64,000 nucleotides of DNA, from positions 62,001-126,000 of the forward strand of contig CAVTJL010000004.1 in assembly GCA_963735065.1 (NCBI GenBank), given 5' to 3'. Made by a program: the position numbers and the translations under genes. Positions 34,821 through 43,233 of this stretch are shown here, one piece after another; position 1 is the stretch's first letter; the number at the start of each line of letters is the position of its first letter. The DNA is from CAVTJL01 sp963735065 (lineage in GTDB: Bacteria; Pseudomonadota; Alphaproteobacteria; Geminicoccales; Geminicoccaceae). The notes beneath the pieces are model-generated. The model saw only the letters and a program-made list of their open reading frames with translations, was not told the origin of the DNA and ran no database searches.

Positions 34821-35302
34821 CCTCGTCGCTGCGCGTCGGCCTGCGGGCGACGCGCCGGATCGCCGATGCGGTGGCGGCGCTGCTGCTGGTGGCGATTCTG
34901 GGCGTGGCGTTCGCGCGGGTGGTCGGTCGCTACATGCTGGGCGCCGGGCTGCCCTGGAGCGAGGAGCTGACGCGGCTCCTCTTCATCTGGCTCATCTTCG
35001 TGGGTGCTGCCCGCGCCTCGCACATGCGGATCGACCTTTTGCCGTCCGCGCTGGGTCCGCGCGCGCGTCGCGCTCTGGAGATCGGCTCGGCCCTTCTCTG
35101 CGCGGCGCTTCTCGCCGTCTTCGCCTGGTATGGCATCGGCATGGTTCAGCTCACGGCGGAGGACCACTTCACGGCGCTCGGCCTCTCGGTCCAGTACATG
35201 TACTGGGCCGCCGTGCTGGGTGCGGTGCTCTGGATCGTCCTGCTCCTCGCCGACACCTTCCTCGATGAGCACGAGCATGAGCAGGAGCCTCCGGTCGCAT
35301 GA
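34817..35302 (+). CDS. dctQ: TRAP transporter small permease (DctQ)
   Basis: A 161-residue membrane protein with four predicted hydrophobic segments. It has the DctQ block RYMLGAGLPWSEELTRLLF followed by IWLIFVGAARASHMRID. The GTG at 34817 shares bases with the dctP stop and the 3' end overlaps the dctM ATG, so the three proteins are translationally coupled. DctQ is the small integral subunit required with DctM for sodium-driven uptake. Confidence 0.92.
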   Translation: MTSSLRVGLRATRRIADAVAALLLVAILGVAFARVVGRYMLGAGLPWSEELTRLLFIWLIFVGAARASHMRIDLLPSALGPRARRALEIGSALLCAALLAVFAWYGIGMVQLTAEDHFTALGLSVQYMYWAAVLGAVLWIVLLLADTFLDEHEHEQEPPVA

Positions 35303-36585
35303 CGCTGGCCCTTCTGCTCGGGGTGATGCTGGCGCTCGCGGCGCTGGGCGTGCCGCTCGTCTTCGCGCTGCTCGCAAGCTCGCTCGTGGCGCTCCTCGTC
35401 TTCAGCCCGGGACTGCCGCTCGAGGTCGTGCCGCAGCTCTTCGTCTCGGGCATGGACAATTTTCCGCTCCTCGCGATCGCTCTCTTCTTCTTCGCGGGGG
35501 AGCTGATGAGCGCCGGCGGCGTGCTCATCCGCATCCTGCGCTTCGCCGAGGCACTGGTGGGCCACATCAGGGGTGGCCTCGCCCAGGTGGCGATCCTCTC
35601 CTCCTTCGTCATGGCCGGCGTCTCGGGCTCGGCCGTGGCCGATGCCGCGGCGGTGGGGTCGGTCGTCGTCCGCTCGATGAAGCAGGCGGGCTATCCCTCG
35701 GGCTTCGCCGCGGCCCTGGTCGAGACGGCCGCCATCCTCGGGCCGATCATCCCGCCCTCCATCCCGATGATCATCTATGCGGTTCTGGCCGGCGCCTCGG
35801 TCGGCAGCCTCTTCCTCGCGGGTGTCGTGCCGGGGATCATGATCGCCCTCGGCCTCGGCGTCGTCGCCTACTGGCGCTGCAAGAAGCTCGACATCCAGCG
35901 CGCGCCGCGCGCGTCCGGCCGGGTGATCCTGCGCGAATCGGGCCGCGCCTCCTTCGCCCTGGTGGCGCCGATCATCATCGTGGGCGGTATCCGGGGCGGC
36001 ATCTTCACGGCGACCGAGGCCGGCGCCATCGCCGCCATCTACGTGCTGCTGATCGACCTGCTCATCTATCGCGGCCTGTCGCTGCGCTCGATGTGGAAGT
36101 CGCTGGTGCATGCGGCCCACGGCACGGCGACGGTGCTCGTCATCCTCGGCGCGTCGTCGATCTTCGCCTGGATCATCGCCAATGACGGGGTGAGCCAGCA
36201 TTTCGCCCAGCTCATCGGCGGTCTGGGCGCGCCGCGCTGGGCCGTCCTGCTCCTCCTCAACCTGCTGTTCTTCGCTGTCGGCATGTTCCTCGACCCGCTG
36301 GCGGCGCTCATTATCCTCGTGCCGATCTTCCTGCCCCTGGTGCAGCAGATCGGCGTCGACAGCGTCCAGTTCGGGGTCGTCATCGTCCTCAACCTGATGA
36401 TCGGCCTCTGCACGCCGCCGGTCGGCTACCTCATCTACATGATGGCCTCGATCGGCGAGGTCTCGCCCGTGGCCGTGATCCGCGAGTCGCTTCCCTTCCT
36501 CGTTGTGCTCATCGTGGTCCTGATGATCGTGACCTACATCCCGGCGGTCAGCCTCTGGCTGCCCCACCTCCTGGACGGGCGCTGA
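35299..36585 (+). CDS. dctM: TRAP transporter large permease (DctM)
   Basis: A 428-residue protein with about twelve hydrophobic segments. Typical DctM blocks: PLVFALLASSLVAL, LLAIALFFFAGELMSAGGV, VMAGVSGSAVADAAAVGSV, ETAAILGPIIPPSIPMIIYA and the C-terminal MIGLCTPPVGYLIYM. It carries the transport pathway, using ligand-loaded DctP and an ion gradient. ATG overlaps the dctQ stop (ATGA). Confidence 0.95.
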   Translation: MTLALLLGVMLALAALGVPLVFALLASSLVALLVFSPGLPLEVVPQLFVSGMDNFPLLAIALFFFAGELMSAGGVLIRILRFAEALVGHIRGGLAQVAILSSFVMAGVSGSAVADAAAVGSVVVRSMKQAGYPSGFAAALVETAAILGPIIPPSIPMIIYAVLAGASVGSLFLAGVVPGIMIALGLGVVAYWRCKKLDIQRAPRASGRVILRESGRASFALVAPIIIVGGIRGGIFTATEAGAIAAIYVLLIDLLIYRGLSLRSMWKSLVHAAHGTATVLVILGASSIFAWIIANDGVSQHFAQLIGGLGAPRWAVLLLLNLLFFAVGMFLDPLAALIILVPIFLPLVQQIGVDSVQFGVVIVLNLMIGLCTPPVGYLIYMMASIGEVSPVAVIRESLPFLVVLIVVLMIVTYIPAVSLWLPHLLDGR

Positions 36586-36606
36586 CCGGGCCACGGGCTC
36601 GCCCTC

Positions 36607-36636
36607 TTGCCGCAGCGCACCAGATCTCTGCTATAG
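36607..36636 (+). promoter_or_regulatory. Possible promoter of bdhA
   Basis: TTGCCG (36607-36612), 18-base spacer, CTATAG (36631-36636), with the bdhA ATG 74 bases further. Similar GCTATA/GCTATG hexamers precede several other genes in this window, as before the MttB-family gene. Confidence 0.33.
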
Positions 36637-36709
36637 CCGGCGCGGGAAGCTGATCGGTTGCCCGCGGGCGCCGGTTGAGGGGCCTGTCTAGTCAACTCGG
36701 AGGGGACAC

Positions 36710-37483
36710 ATGCGTCTGCAGGGCAAGGTTGCCGTCGTCACCGGTGCTGCGAGCGGCATCGGCAAGGAGATCGCCATCGTCTTCGCCCGGGAGGGTGCGA
36801 AGGTGGCGATCGCCGACCTCAACCAGGAGGGCGCCGACGCGACCGCCAAGGAGCTGGGCAGCGGCCATATGGGCGTCGCCATGGACGTCACCAGCGAGGA
36901 GCAGGTCGACGCCGGCATGGCCAAGGTCGCCGAGCAGCTGGGCGGCATCGATATCCTGGTCAGCAACGCCGGCATCCAGATCGTCGAGCCGCTCGACCAG
37001 TTCGAGTTCGCCAAGTGGAAGAAGCTGATCTCGATTCATCTGGACGGCGCCTTCCTCACCACCCGTGCGGCGCTGCAGCAGATGTACAAGCAGGGCCGCG
37101 GCGGCAGCATCATCTACATGGGCTCGGTCCACTCGAAGGAGGCCTCGGTCCTCAAGGCGCCCTATGTCACGGCCAAGCACGGGCTCATCGGGCTCGCCAA
37201 GGTGGTGGCCAAGGAGGGCGCCAAGCACGGTGTCCGCGCCAACGTGATCTGCCCGGGCTTCGTCCGCACGCCCCTGGTCGACAAGCAGATCCCCGAGCAG
37301 GCCAAGGAGCTCGGCATCTCCGAGGAGGAGGTGATCAAGAACGTCATGCTGAAGGAGACCGTCGACGGCGAGTTCACCACGGTCGACGACGTGGCCCAGT
37401 TGGCGCTCTTCTTCGCCGCCTTCGGCAGCAACGCCTTGACCGGCCAGAGCATGGTCGTGAGTCACGGCTGGTTCATGCAGTAG
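36710..37483 (+). CDS. bdhA: 3-Hydroxybutyrate dehydrogenase
   Basis: A 257-residue short-chain dehydrogenase with TGAASGIG and SNAG cofactor motifs. The catalytic residues lie in IYMGSVHSKEASVLKAPYVTAKHG split as Ser in GSVHS, then Tyr and Lys in PYVTAKHG. The block VHSKEASxxKAPYVxAKHG is characteristic of BdhA. It oxidises (R)-3-hydroxybutyrate to acetoacetate with NAD, releasing carbon from mobilised polyhydroxybutyrate. It complements phaA and phaB at 26-28 kb. RBS GGAGGGG is 5 nt before ATG. Confidence 0.92.
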   Translation: MRLQGKVAVVTGAASGIGKEIAIVFAREGAKVAIADLNQEGADATAKELGSGHMGVAMDVTSEEQVDAGMAKVAEQLGGIDILVSNAGIQIVEPLDQFEFAKWKKLISIHLDGAFLTTRAALQQMYKQGRGGSIIYMGSVHSKEASVLKAPYVTAKHGLIGLAKVVAKEGAKHGVRANVICPGFVRTPLVDKQIPEQAKELGISEEEVIKNVMLKETVDGEFTTVDDVAQLALFFAAFGSNALTGQSMVVSHGWFMQ

Positions 37484-37561
37484 GCGCCAAGCTATGCTCT
37501 GCCGAAGCGAGCGGCTGCCGCCACTCGCTTCGGCAAGCTGACAAGAGGGGGAGGGACGAGC

Positions 37562-38260
37562 GTGGCAGGGAGGGCACTTGGGGCGCTGGGCTTGGCCACG
37601 GCGCTGATCGCGGCACCGATGGCGGCCAAGGCCGACGGGATGGCGCCCACGAAGCTCGCGGTCGGCGCGTCGGCGCAGGCCGAGCTTACCGAGGACGAGC
37701 TGGTGGCCACCCTCGAGGCGCGCGCCGAGGGCGAGGATCTGAGCAAGCTGCAGGCGCGGATCAACGGCCTGATGACCAAGGCGCTGGCCACGGCCAACGC
37801 CGTCAAGGCGGTGAAGGTCTCGACCAGCAGCTACCGCGTCGACAGCCGCTACGACGAGGCCAAGAAGCTGCGCTATGTCGGCAGCCAGCGGCTCGAGCTC
37901 TCCTCGACGGAGCCGGGACCGCTGCTTGAGCTCGTCGGCCACCTGCAGGAGATGGGCCTCGCCACCGTGGGCCTCGACTACACGGTGGCCGACGCGACGC
38001 GGCGGGCGGCGGAGCAGCGGCTGATCGAGCCGGCGCTGGCCGAGCTGCGTGGCAAGGCCGACCTCGTTGCCAAGGCCATGGGCATGCGCGTGATCGGCTG
38101 GGAGGACCTCAACGTCGACAGCACGCCAGCGCCGCGGCCGATGTTCCGGGCTGCCCCGATGGCGATGGCAGCGGCGGCAGCGCCTCCCGTGGCGCAGGCG
38201 GGCCAGCAGGAGGTTTCCGTCAGCGTCCAGGGCACGGCGCTTCTCGCCACCACGCCCTGA
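37562..38260 (+). CDS. SIMPL-domain (DUF541) exported protein
   Basis: A 232-residue protein with a signal peptide (about 1-25, AAPMAAKADG) and a SIMPL domain: LAVGASAQAELTEDELVATL, ATANAVKAVKVSTSSYRV, YVGSQRLELSS and KADLVAKAMGM. The C-terminus is Ala/Met/Pro-rich. The start is a GTG preceded by GGGGGAGGGA. SIMPL proteins are periplasmic or outer-membrane linked; roles in oxidative-stress defence are reported for some, none is established here. Convergent with upp, 15 bases away. Confidence 0.85.
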   Translation: MAGRALGALGLATALIAAPMAAKADGMAPTKLAVGASAQAELTEDELVATLEARAEGEDLSKLQARINGLMTKALATANAVKAVKVSTSSYRVDSRYDEAKKLRYVGSQRLELSSTEPGPLLELVGHLQEMGLATVGLDYTVADATRRAAEQRLIEPALAELRGKADLVAKAMGMRVIGWEDLNVDSTPAPRPMFRAAPMAMAAAAAPPVAQAGQQEVSVSVQGTALLATTP

Positions 38261-38275
38261 CCGGGGCGCCTCCCG

Positions 38276-38905
38276 CTACTTCGTGCCGAACAGCCGGTCG
38301 CCGGCGTCGCCCAGGCCTGGCAGGATGTAGCCGTGGTCGTTCAGTCGCTCGTCGAGGCCGGCCGTGAAGATCGGCACGTCGGGATGGGCACGTGCCATCA
38401 GCTCGACGCCTTCGGGGGCGGCGATCAGGCAGGCGAGCTTGATATCGGTGACTCCGTCCTTCTTGATGCGCGCCACCGCGGCAGCGGCCGAGTTGGCCGT
38501 CGCCAGCATCGGGTCGACGATGATGACGGGCCGCTCGGCGATGTCCTGAGGCACCTTGTAGTAGTACTCGACCGGCTGCAGCGTCTTGGGATCGCGGTAG
38601 AGGCCGATATGGCCGACGCGGGCCGAGGGCATGAGGTCCAGCATGCCCTCGAGCAGCCCGTTGCCGGCACGCAGGATCGAGATCAGGCAGACCTTCTTGC
38701 CGGCCAGCACCTTGCTCTCCATCATCATCAGCGGCGTCTCGATCGGCGTCGCCGTCAGTGGCAGGTCGCGCGTGATCTCGTAGCCGATCAGCAGCGCGAT
38801 CTCCTTGACCAGCCGGCGGAACTCGGCCGTCGGGGTCTCTTTCTGACGGAGCAGGGAGAGCTTGTGCTGCACCAAGGGGTGCGCCACGACGGTGAGATGG
38901 GACAT
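38276..38905 (-). CDS. upp: Uracil phosphoribosyltransferase
   Basis: A 209-residue type I phosphoribosyltransferase of normal length. Blocks: HPLVQHKLSLLRQKETPT at the N-terminus, ISILRAGNGLLEGML, the PRPP loop IIVDPMLATANSAAAAV and the uracil-binding C-terminal region IFTAGLDERLNDHGYILPGL then GDAGDRLFGT. It salvages uracil to UMP using PRPP in the cytoplasm. Transcribed alone, divergent from the trpF-like gene. Confidence 0.95.
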   Translation of the reverse strand: MSHLTVVAHPLVQHKLSLLRQKETPTAEFRRLVKEIALLIGYEITRDLPLTATPIETPLMMMESKVLAGKKVCLISILRAGNGLLEGMLDLMPSARVGHIGLYRDPKTLQPVEYYYKVPQDIAERPVIIVDPMLATANSAAAAVARIKKDGVTDIKLACLIAAPEGVELMARAHPDVPIFTAGLDERLNDHGYILPGLGDAGDRLFGTK

Positions 38906-39045
38906 GGGGTCAGCCTTCGCTTCGCGGTGGTCTGACGGAACGCCTTACGGACCCGGATGGCCGAGCGCAACGGCCACGCCCGGGCGATCGTTCCGGGCCA
39001 TGCTGGCCGTCCGGCCCCGACTGGCCTAAGGATCGGGCAGCGCCG

Positions 39046-39726
39046 ATGGATGACGGCTTCGGACCCGCCTGGATGGCTCGCACCCGCGCCAAGATCTGCT
39101 GCATCGCCTCGGCCGAGGAGGCGAGGCTCGCGGTCGCGCACGGCGCCGACGCGCTGGGCCTCGTGGGCCCGATGCCGAGCGGGCCCGGTCCGATCCCGCT
39201 CGAGCGCGCGGCGGAGATCGCCCGGGTCGTGCCGCCGCCGGTCGCAACCTTCCTTCTCAGCAGCGCCACCGACGCGGCGGCCCTCGAGGCCGAGGCAGCC
39301 GAGACCGGCGTCACGGCGCTCCAGATCGTCGATCGGGTGGACGAGACCGTCTATCCCCGGCTCCGGCGCGGCCTGCCGGCTCTGAAGCTGGTCCAGGTGA
39401 TCCACGTGGAGGACAAGAGTGCGATCGAGGAGGCGCGTCGCGTCGCCCCGCATGTCGATGCCCTGCTGCTCGACAGCGGCCGGCCGGGTGCTGCGGTGAA
39501 GGAGCTTGGCGGCACGGGGCGCGTCCACGACTGGGCCCTCAGCCGGCACGTTGTCGAGGCGGTGCCGATACCGGTCTTCCTTGCGGGTGGGCTCAACTCG
39601 ACCAATGTTGCCGAGGCCATCCGGCGTGTCCGGCCCTTCGGCGTGGACATCTGCAGTGGCGTCCGCACGGGCGGGGCGCTCGATGCGGCGCGCCTGGGAG
39701 CTTTCATGGAGGTCGTCAAGGGATGA
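39046..39726 (+). CDS. Phosphoribosylanthranilate isomerase-like protein (TrpF family)
   Basis: A 226-residue TIM-barrel protein. TrpF features: RAKICCIASAEEA (canonical KICG has become KICC, with the catalytic Cys kept), ALGLVGPMPSGPGPI, DALLLDSG (catalytic Asp) and GGTGRVHDW. The C-terminal phosphate loop is altered to GVDICSGVRTGGALD from the canonical SSGVE. It is not in a trp operon; it overlaps a racemase gene (ATGA) and precedes a PLP lyase gene. It could be the cell's TrpF or a paralogue with a new substrate. Start ATG 39046 or 39073. Confidence 0.72.
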   Translation: MDDGFGPAWMARTRAKICCIASAEEARLAVAHGADALGLVGPMPSGPGPIPLERAAEIARVVPPPVATFLLSSATDAAALEAEAAETGVTALQIVDRVDETVYPRLRRGLPALKLVQVIHVEDKSAIEEARRVAPHVDALLLDSGRPGAAVKELGGTGRVHDWALSRHVVEAVPIPVFLAGGLNSTNVAEAIRRVRPFGVDICSGVRTGGALDAARLGAFMEVVKG

Positions 39727-40475
39727 GCGGTGCGACGAGCGACCTGACGGTAGGCGTCTTGGGCGGCCTCGGGCCCGACGCCACCCTCGACTTCTTCGGT
39801 CGCGTGCTGGCGCTCACCGGCGCCCGGACGGATCAGGAGCATCTGAGGATCCTGATCGACGATAACCCGAAGGTGCCGAACCGCAACGAGGCGATCGCCG
39901 GCACCGGACCGTCGGCCGGGCCGGCGCTGGTGGCGATGGCGCGGGGCCTCGAGGCGTCCGGTGCTGACTTCCTCGTCATGGCCTGCAACACCGCCCACTA
40001 CTACGAGGCCGACATCCGTGCTGCCGTGCGCGTTCCCTTCGTCAGCATCATCGATGAGACGATGGCGAGCCTCGCTGCCCGTCGGCCGGACGCGCGGCGC
40101 GTGGGCGTGCTGGCGGCCGGCGGCTGCAGGCAGGCCCGACTCTACGAGAAGGCGCTCGTCCAGCGAGGCATCGAGCCCGTCGTCACCACCGATGACGAGC
40201 AGGCACGCTTCATGGAGCTGATGTACGCCATCAAGGCCGGCGACCGCGGCCCCGCCATCAAGGCCGGCATGGCAGCGATCGGCGAGGCCCTGATCGCCCG
40301 GGGGGCCGAGACCGTGCTCGCCGCCTGCACCGAGGTGCCGCTCGTCCTGGCCGAGGGCGACCTGTCGCGGCCGCTGGTTGACAGCACCGCCGTCCTGGCG
40401 CAGGCGACGGTCGACTATGCCAAGCGCCGCCGCGACCTTCCGCAAGCGAGCGGCCCCTTGCGTCGCGCCGTCTGA
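39723..40475 (+). CDS. Aspartate/glutamate racemase family protein
   Basis: A 250-residue protein with the two-domain PLP-independent racemase pattern. The start TVGVLGGLGPDATLDFF is followed by paired catalytic cysteines in VMACNTAHYY and LAACTEVPLVL. It would interconvert L and D forms of an amino acid such as aspartate by two-base catalysis. The ATG overlaps the TrpF-like stop. The next gene, 30 bases downstream, encodes a PLP desulfhydrase/sulfo-lyase-type enzyme, suggesting a shared D-amino-acid or sulfonate route. Confidence 0.85.
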   Translation: MSGATSDLTVGVLGGLGPDATLDFFGRVLALTGARTDQEHLRILIDDNPKVPNRNEAIAGTGPSAGPALVAMARGLEASGADFLVMACNTAHYYEADIRAAVRVPFVSIIDETMASLAARRPDARRVGVLAAGGCRQARLYEKALVQRGIEPVVTTDDEQARFMELMYAIKAGDRGPAIKAGMAAIGEALIARGAETVLAACTEVPLVLAEGDLSRPLVDSTAVLAQATVDYAKRRRDLPQASGPLRRAV

Positions 40476-40504
40476 ACGCCCAGCACCATCAGGAGCTTCC
40501 TCCC

Positions 40505-41512
40505 ATGCATCTCGCCCGCTTTCCGCGGCTCCACTTCGCCCATCTGCCCACCCCGCTCGAGCCGATGGAGAATCTCACGAAGCTGCTGGGCGGGCCGAAG
40601 CTCTGGATCAAGCGCGACGACTGCACCGGCCTCGGCACGGGCGGCAACAAGACGCGCAAGCTCGAGTTCCTCATGGCCGATGCGCTGGCGAACGGCGCCG
40701 ACACCATCATCACCCAGGGTGCCATGCAGACCAACCATGGTCGGCAGACCGCGGCCATCTCGGCCAAGCTCGGCCTGCGCTGCATCATCCTCCTCGAGCA
40801 CCGGGTCGACACCAACGACCCGGACTACGAGCGTAACGGCAACGTCCTGCTCGACCGGCTCTACGGCGCCGAGCTTCGCGACTATCCGGGCGGCGGCGAC
40901 ATGAACGCCGCCATGGAGCCCGTGGCCGAGGAGGTCCGCAAGGCCGGCGGCAAGCCCTATCTCATCCCCGGCGGCGGCTCCAACACGGTGGGGGCGCTGG
41001 GCTACGTCAACTGCGCCATGGAGCTGACCTACCAGGCGAACGAGCGCAGCCTGCGCATCGACCATGTCGTGCACGCCACCGGCAGCGCCGGCACCCAGGC
41101 GGGCCTCGTCTGCGGCTTCGAGGCGCTGAGCTCGCACATCCCCGTGCTCGGCATCGGCGTCCGCGCGCCCAAGCCCAAGCAGGAGGAGAACGTCCACAAG
41201 CTCGCCCAGGCGACGGCCGAGAAGATGGGCGTCAGGGGCGGCATCGACCGCGACCGGGTCGTCGCCAATTGCGACTATGTGGGCGGCGGCTACGGCGTGC
41301 CGACCGACGGCATGATCGAGGCGGTGCGTCTCTTCGCCCGCCACGAGAGCATCCTCCTCGACCCGGTCTACAGCGGAAAGGGCGCTGCCGGCCTCATCGA
41401 CCTCGTAAGAAAAGGCCAGTTCCAAAAAGACGAGAACGTCGTCTTCATCCACACCGGCGGCAGCGCCGGCCTTTTCGCCTATCGCTCGACCTTCGAGCGC
41501 GCGATGAACTGA
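40505..41512 (+). CDS. D-cysteine desulfhydrase / L-cysteate sulfo-lyase family PLP enzyme
   Basis: A 335-residue fold-type II PLP enzyme related to ACC deaminase. The N-terminal MHLARFPRLHFAHLPTPLEP and KLWIKRDDCTGLGTGGNKTR are typical; the PLP lysine lies in GGNKTRKLEF. QGAMQTNHGRQTAA, HATGSAGTQAGL and the C-terminal IHTGGSAGLFAY bind cofactor phosphate and substrate. The N-terminus is much like CuyA (cysteate sulfo-lyase) but DcyD-type activity is equally possible; both release a sulfur species and ammonia with pyruvate. AGGAG precedes the ATG. Confidence 0.83.
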   Translation: MHLARFPRLHFAHLPTPLEPMENLTKLLGGPKLWIKRDDCTGLGTGGNKTRKLEFLMADALANGADTIITQGAMQTNHGRQTAAISAKLGLRCIILLEHRVDTNDPDYERNGNVLLDRLYGAELRDYPGGGDMNAAMEPVAEEVRKAGGKPYLIPGGGSNTVGALGYVNCAMELTYQANERSLRIDHVVHATGSAGTQAGLVCGFEALSSHIPVLGIGVRAPKPKQEENVHKLAQATAEKMGVRGGIDRDRVVANCDYVGGGYGVPTDGMIEAVRLFARHESILLDPVYSGKGAAGLIDLVRKGQFQKDENVVFIHTGGSAGLFAYRSTFERAMN

Positions 41513-41539
41513 TCGGGCGATCGCCCTTCGGCCTGCCTC

Positions 41540-41568
41540 TTGTGCTGGGCCGGAGGGCCGCCTAGGTT
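41540..41568 (+). promoter_or_regulatory. Possible promoter of the thiamine operon
   Basis: TTGTGC (41540-41545), 17 bases, TAGGTT (41563-41568). Transcription would start almost exactly at the first base of the riboswitch P1 stem (41573), which supports the placement even though the -10 is weak. Confidence 0.38.
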
Positions 41569-41572
41569 TTGT

Positions 41573-41676
41573 CACATCTCAACGGGGTGTCCGGGCGGTT
41601 GTCCGGGCTGAGAGGCGCACGAGCGCGACCCGTAGAACCTGATCCGGCTCATACCGGCGAAGGGATTTGAGATGTG
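41573..41676 (+). promoter_or_regulatory. TPP riboswitch (THI element)
   Basis: The conserved core is present in order: GGGGTG, CTGAGA, ACCCGTAGAACCTGATCCGG and ATACCGGCGAAGGGA. A perfect 10-bp P1 stem closes it (41573-41582 with 41667-41676). It binds thiamin pyrophosphate and represses the downstream genes. The ribosome-binding site of thiE (GGAGGAG at about 41720-41726) lies some 45 bases past P1, within reach of translational or transcriptional control. Confidence 0.96.
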
Positions 41677-41735
41677 GAACCAGTCCTTCCGCAGCGCAAC
41701 TCCCTCGCCGGTCTCGATTCGGAGGAGTGCTGCCC

Positions 41736-42418
41736 ATGGTTCCCGTTTCGCCTTTCCCGCTCGACCTTCGCGTCTATGCCGTGCTCGATCCTGCGCGCTG
41801 CCGTGGGCGCGATCCGGTGGCGCTCGCCGCCGCGGCGGCGAGGGGCGGGGCCACGCTCCTGCAGCTCCGCGACAAGACTCTCGGGCGACGAAGCCTCGCT
41901 GACCTCGGCCGGGCGAGTGCATGGCGGCGCTCGCGCCGTTCGGCGTGCCACTCATCATCAACGATCGTGTCGACGTTGCCGCCGCGATCGGTGCCGAGGG
42001 CGTGCATGTCGGGCAGGAGGACGTGGCAGCAGGCGAGGCGAGGCGGCTCCTCGGCCCCGGGAAGATCGTCGGCGTCACCGTCCACCATCCGCACGAGGCC
42101 GACGCCGTAGACCCCGCGGTCGCCGATTATGCCGGCATGGGCCCCGTCTTCGGCACCGCCACCAAGAAGCTCGTCGACCGGCCCATCGGCGCCGAGGGCC
42201 TGGCAAGGCTGATCCGCCATCTCCGCCGCCGCGTGCCGGCGTTCCCGGCCTGCGGGATCGCCGGCATCGACCACCAGAACGCCGCCTCGGTGATCGCCGC
42301 CGGCGCCGATGGCGTGGCCGTCGTCTCCGACATCTTCATGGCCGACGATGTCGAGGCGGCGACCCGCCGACTGCGTGCCGTCGTCGACAATGCGCTGGCC
42401 GGGAGGATCGCCGCATGA
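41736..42418 (+). pseudogene. thiE: Thiamine-phosphate synthase, reading frame interrupted by one base
   Basis: ATG 41736 follows GGAGGAG. The first frame gives LDLRVYAVLDPARC and GGATLLQLRDKTLGRRSLAD. About 60 codons in, the match moves to another frame: APFGVPLIINDRVDVAAAIG, GVHVGQEDVAAGEARRLL, DYAGMGPVFGTATK, FPACGIAGID and the phosphate loop GADGVAVVSDIF. One missing base near 41921 explains the break and would restore ASALAALAPFGVP. ThiE joins HMP-pyrophosphate and thiazole phosphate to thiamin phosphate. All catalytic regions are intact, so a sequence error is likely. The stop overlaps the thiD ATG. Confidence 0.85.
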
Positions 42419-43233
42419 CAGCGATCGCGCTCACCATTGCGGGCTCCGACAGCGGCGGCGGTGCCGGCATCCAGGCCGACCTCAAAACCTTCTCGGCGCT
42501 GGGAGCCTATGGCTGCTCCGCCATCACCGCCCTGACCGCCCAGAATACCCAGGGCGTCCAGGGCATCTTCCCGATCCCCGCCGATTTCGTCCGCCAGCAG
42601 ATCGATTCCGTCTTTTCCGATCTCGCTGTCGATGCCGTGAAGATCGGCATGCTGGGCATGCCCGACGTCATCGAGGCGGTGGCGGAGGCGCTCCAGCGCT
42701 GGAAGCCGCGTGCCGTCGTCGTCGATCCGGTCATGATCGCCAAGGGCGGCGACCGCCTCCTGCCCGAAGCCGCCGTGACGGCGCTCAAGGAAAAGATCCT
42801 GCCGCTGGCGACGCTGATCACCCCCAACCTGCCCGAGGCCGCAGCACTGCTGGGCGAGGCGCCCGCCGACAACCGCAAGCAGATGCCGGCGGTGGCAGCC
42901 CGGCTCCAGGGCCTCGGGCTCAGGAACGTGCTCTTGAAGGGCGGCCATCTCGAGGGCGAGGACAGCCCCGACCTCCTCCTCCACGGCGGCGAGGTCATCT
43001 GGCTCGAGGGCGGCCGCCTGCCGACGCAGAACACGCACGGCACCGGCTGCACGCTCTCCTCGGCCGTGGCGGCGCTGCTGGCGCGGCGTCTGCCGCTTCC
43101 GCGCGCGGTGGCCGACGCCAAGGGCTACCTCACCAAGGCCATCGCCGCCGCCGATAGCCTGGGCGTCGGCCACGGCCATGGCCCCGTCCACCACTTCTAT
43201 TCGTTCTGGCCCCGTCTCGGAGGACCGACATGA
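42415..43233 (+). CDS. thiD: Bifunctional hydroxymethylpyrimidine kinase / phosphomethylpyrimidine kinase
   Basis: A 272-residue ribokinase-fold enzyme. AIALTIAGSDSGGGAGIQAD at the N-terminus and THGTGCTLSSAVAALL (anion hole and catalytic Cys) near residue 215 are diagnostic. VDPVMIAKGGDRLL and LITPNLPEAAALLG are also typical. It phosphorylates HMP twice to HMP-PP. With the downstream importer this makes a salvage route for HMP. ATG overlaps thiE (ATGA) and its stop overlaps the next ATG (ATGA). Confidence 0.94.
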   Translation: MTAIALTIAGSDSGGGAGIQADLKTFSALGAYGCSAITALTAQNTQGVQGIFPIPADFVRQQIDSVFSDLAVDAVKIGMLGMPDVIEAVAEALQRWKPRAVVVDPVMIAKGGDRLLPEAAVTALKEKILPLATLITPNLPEAAALLGEAPADNRKQMPAVAARLQGLGLRNVLLKGGHLEGEDSPDLLLHGGEVIWLEGGRLPTQNTHGTGCTLSSAVAALLARRLPLPRAVADAKGYLTKAIAAADSLGVGHGHGPVHHFYSFWPRLGGPT

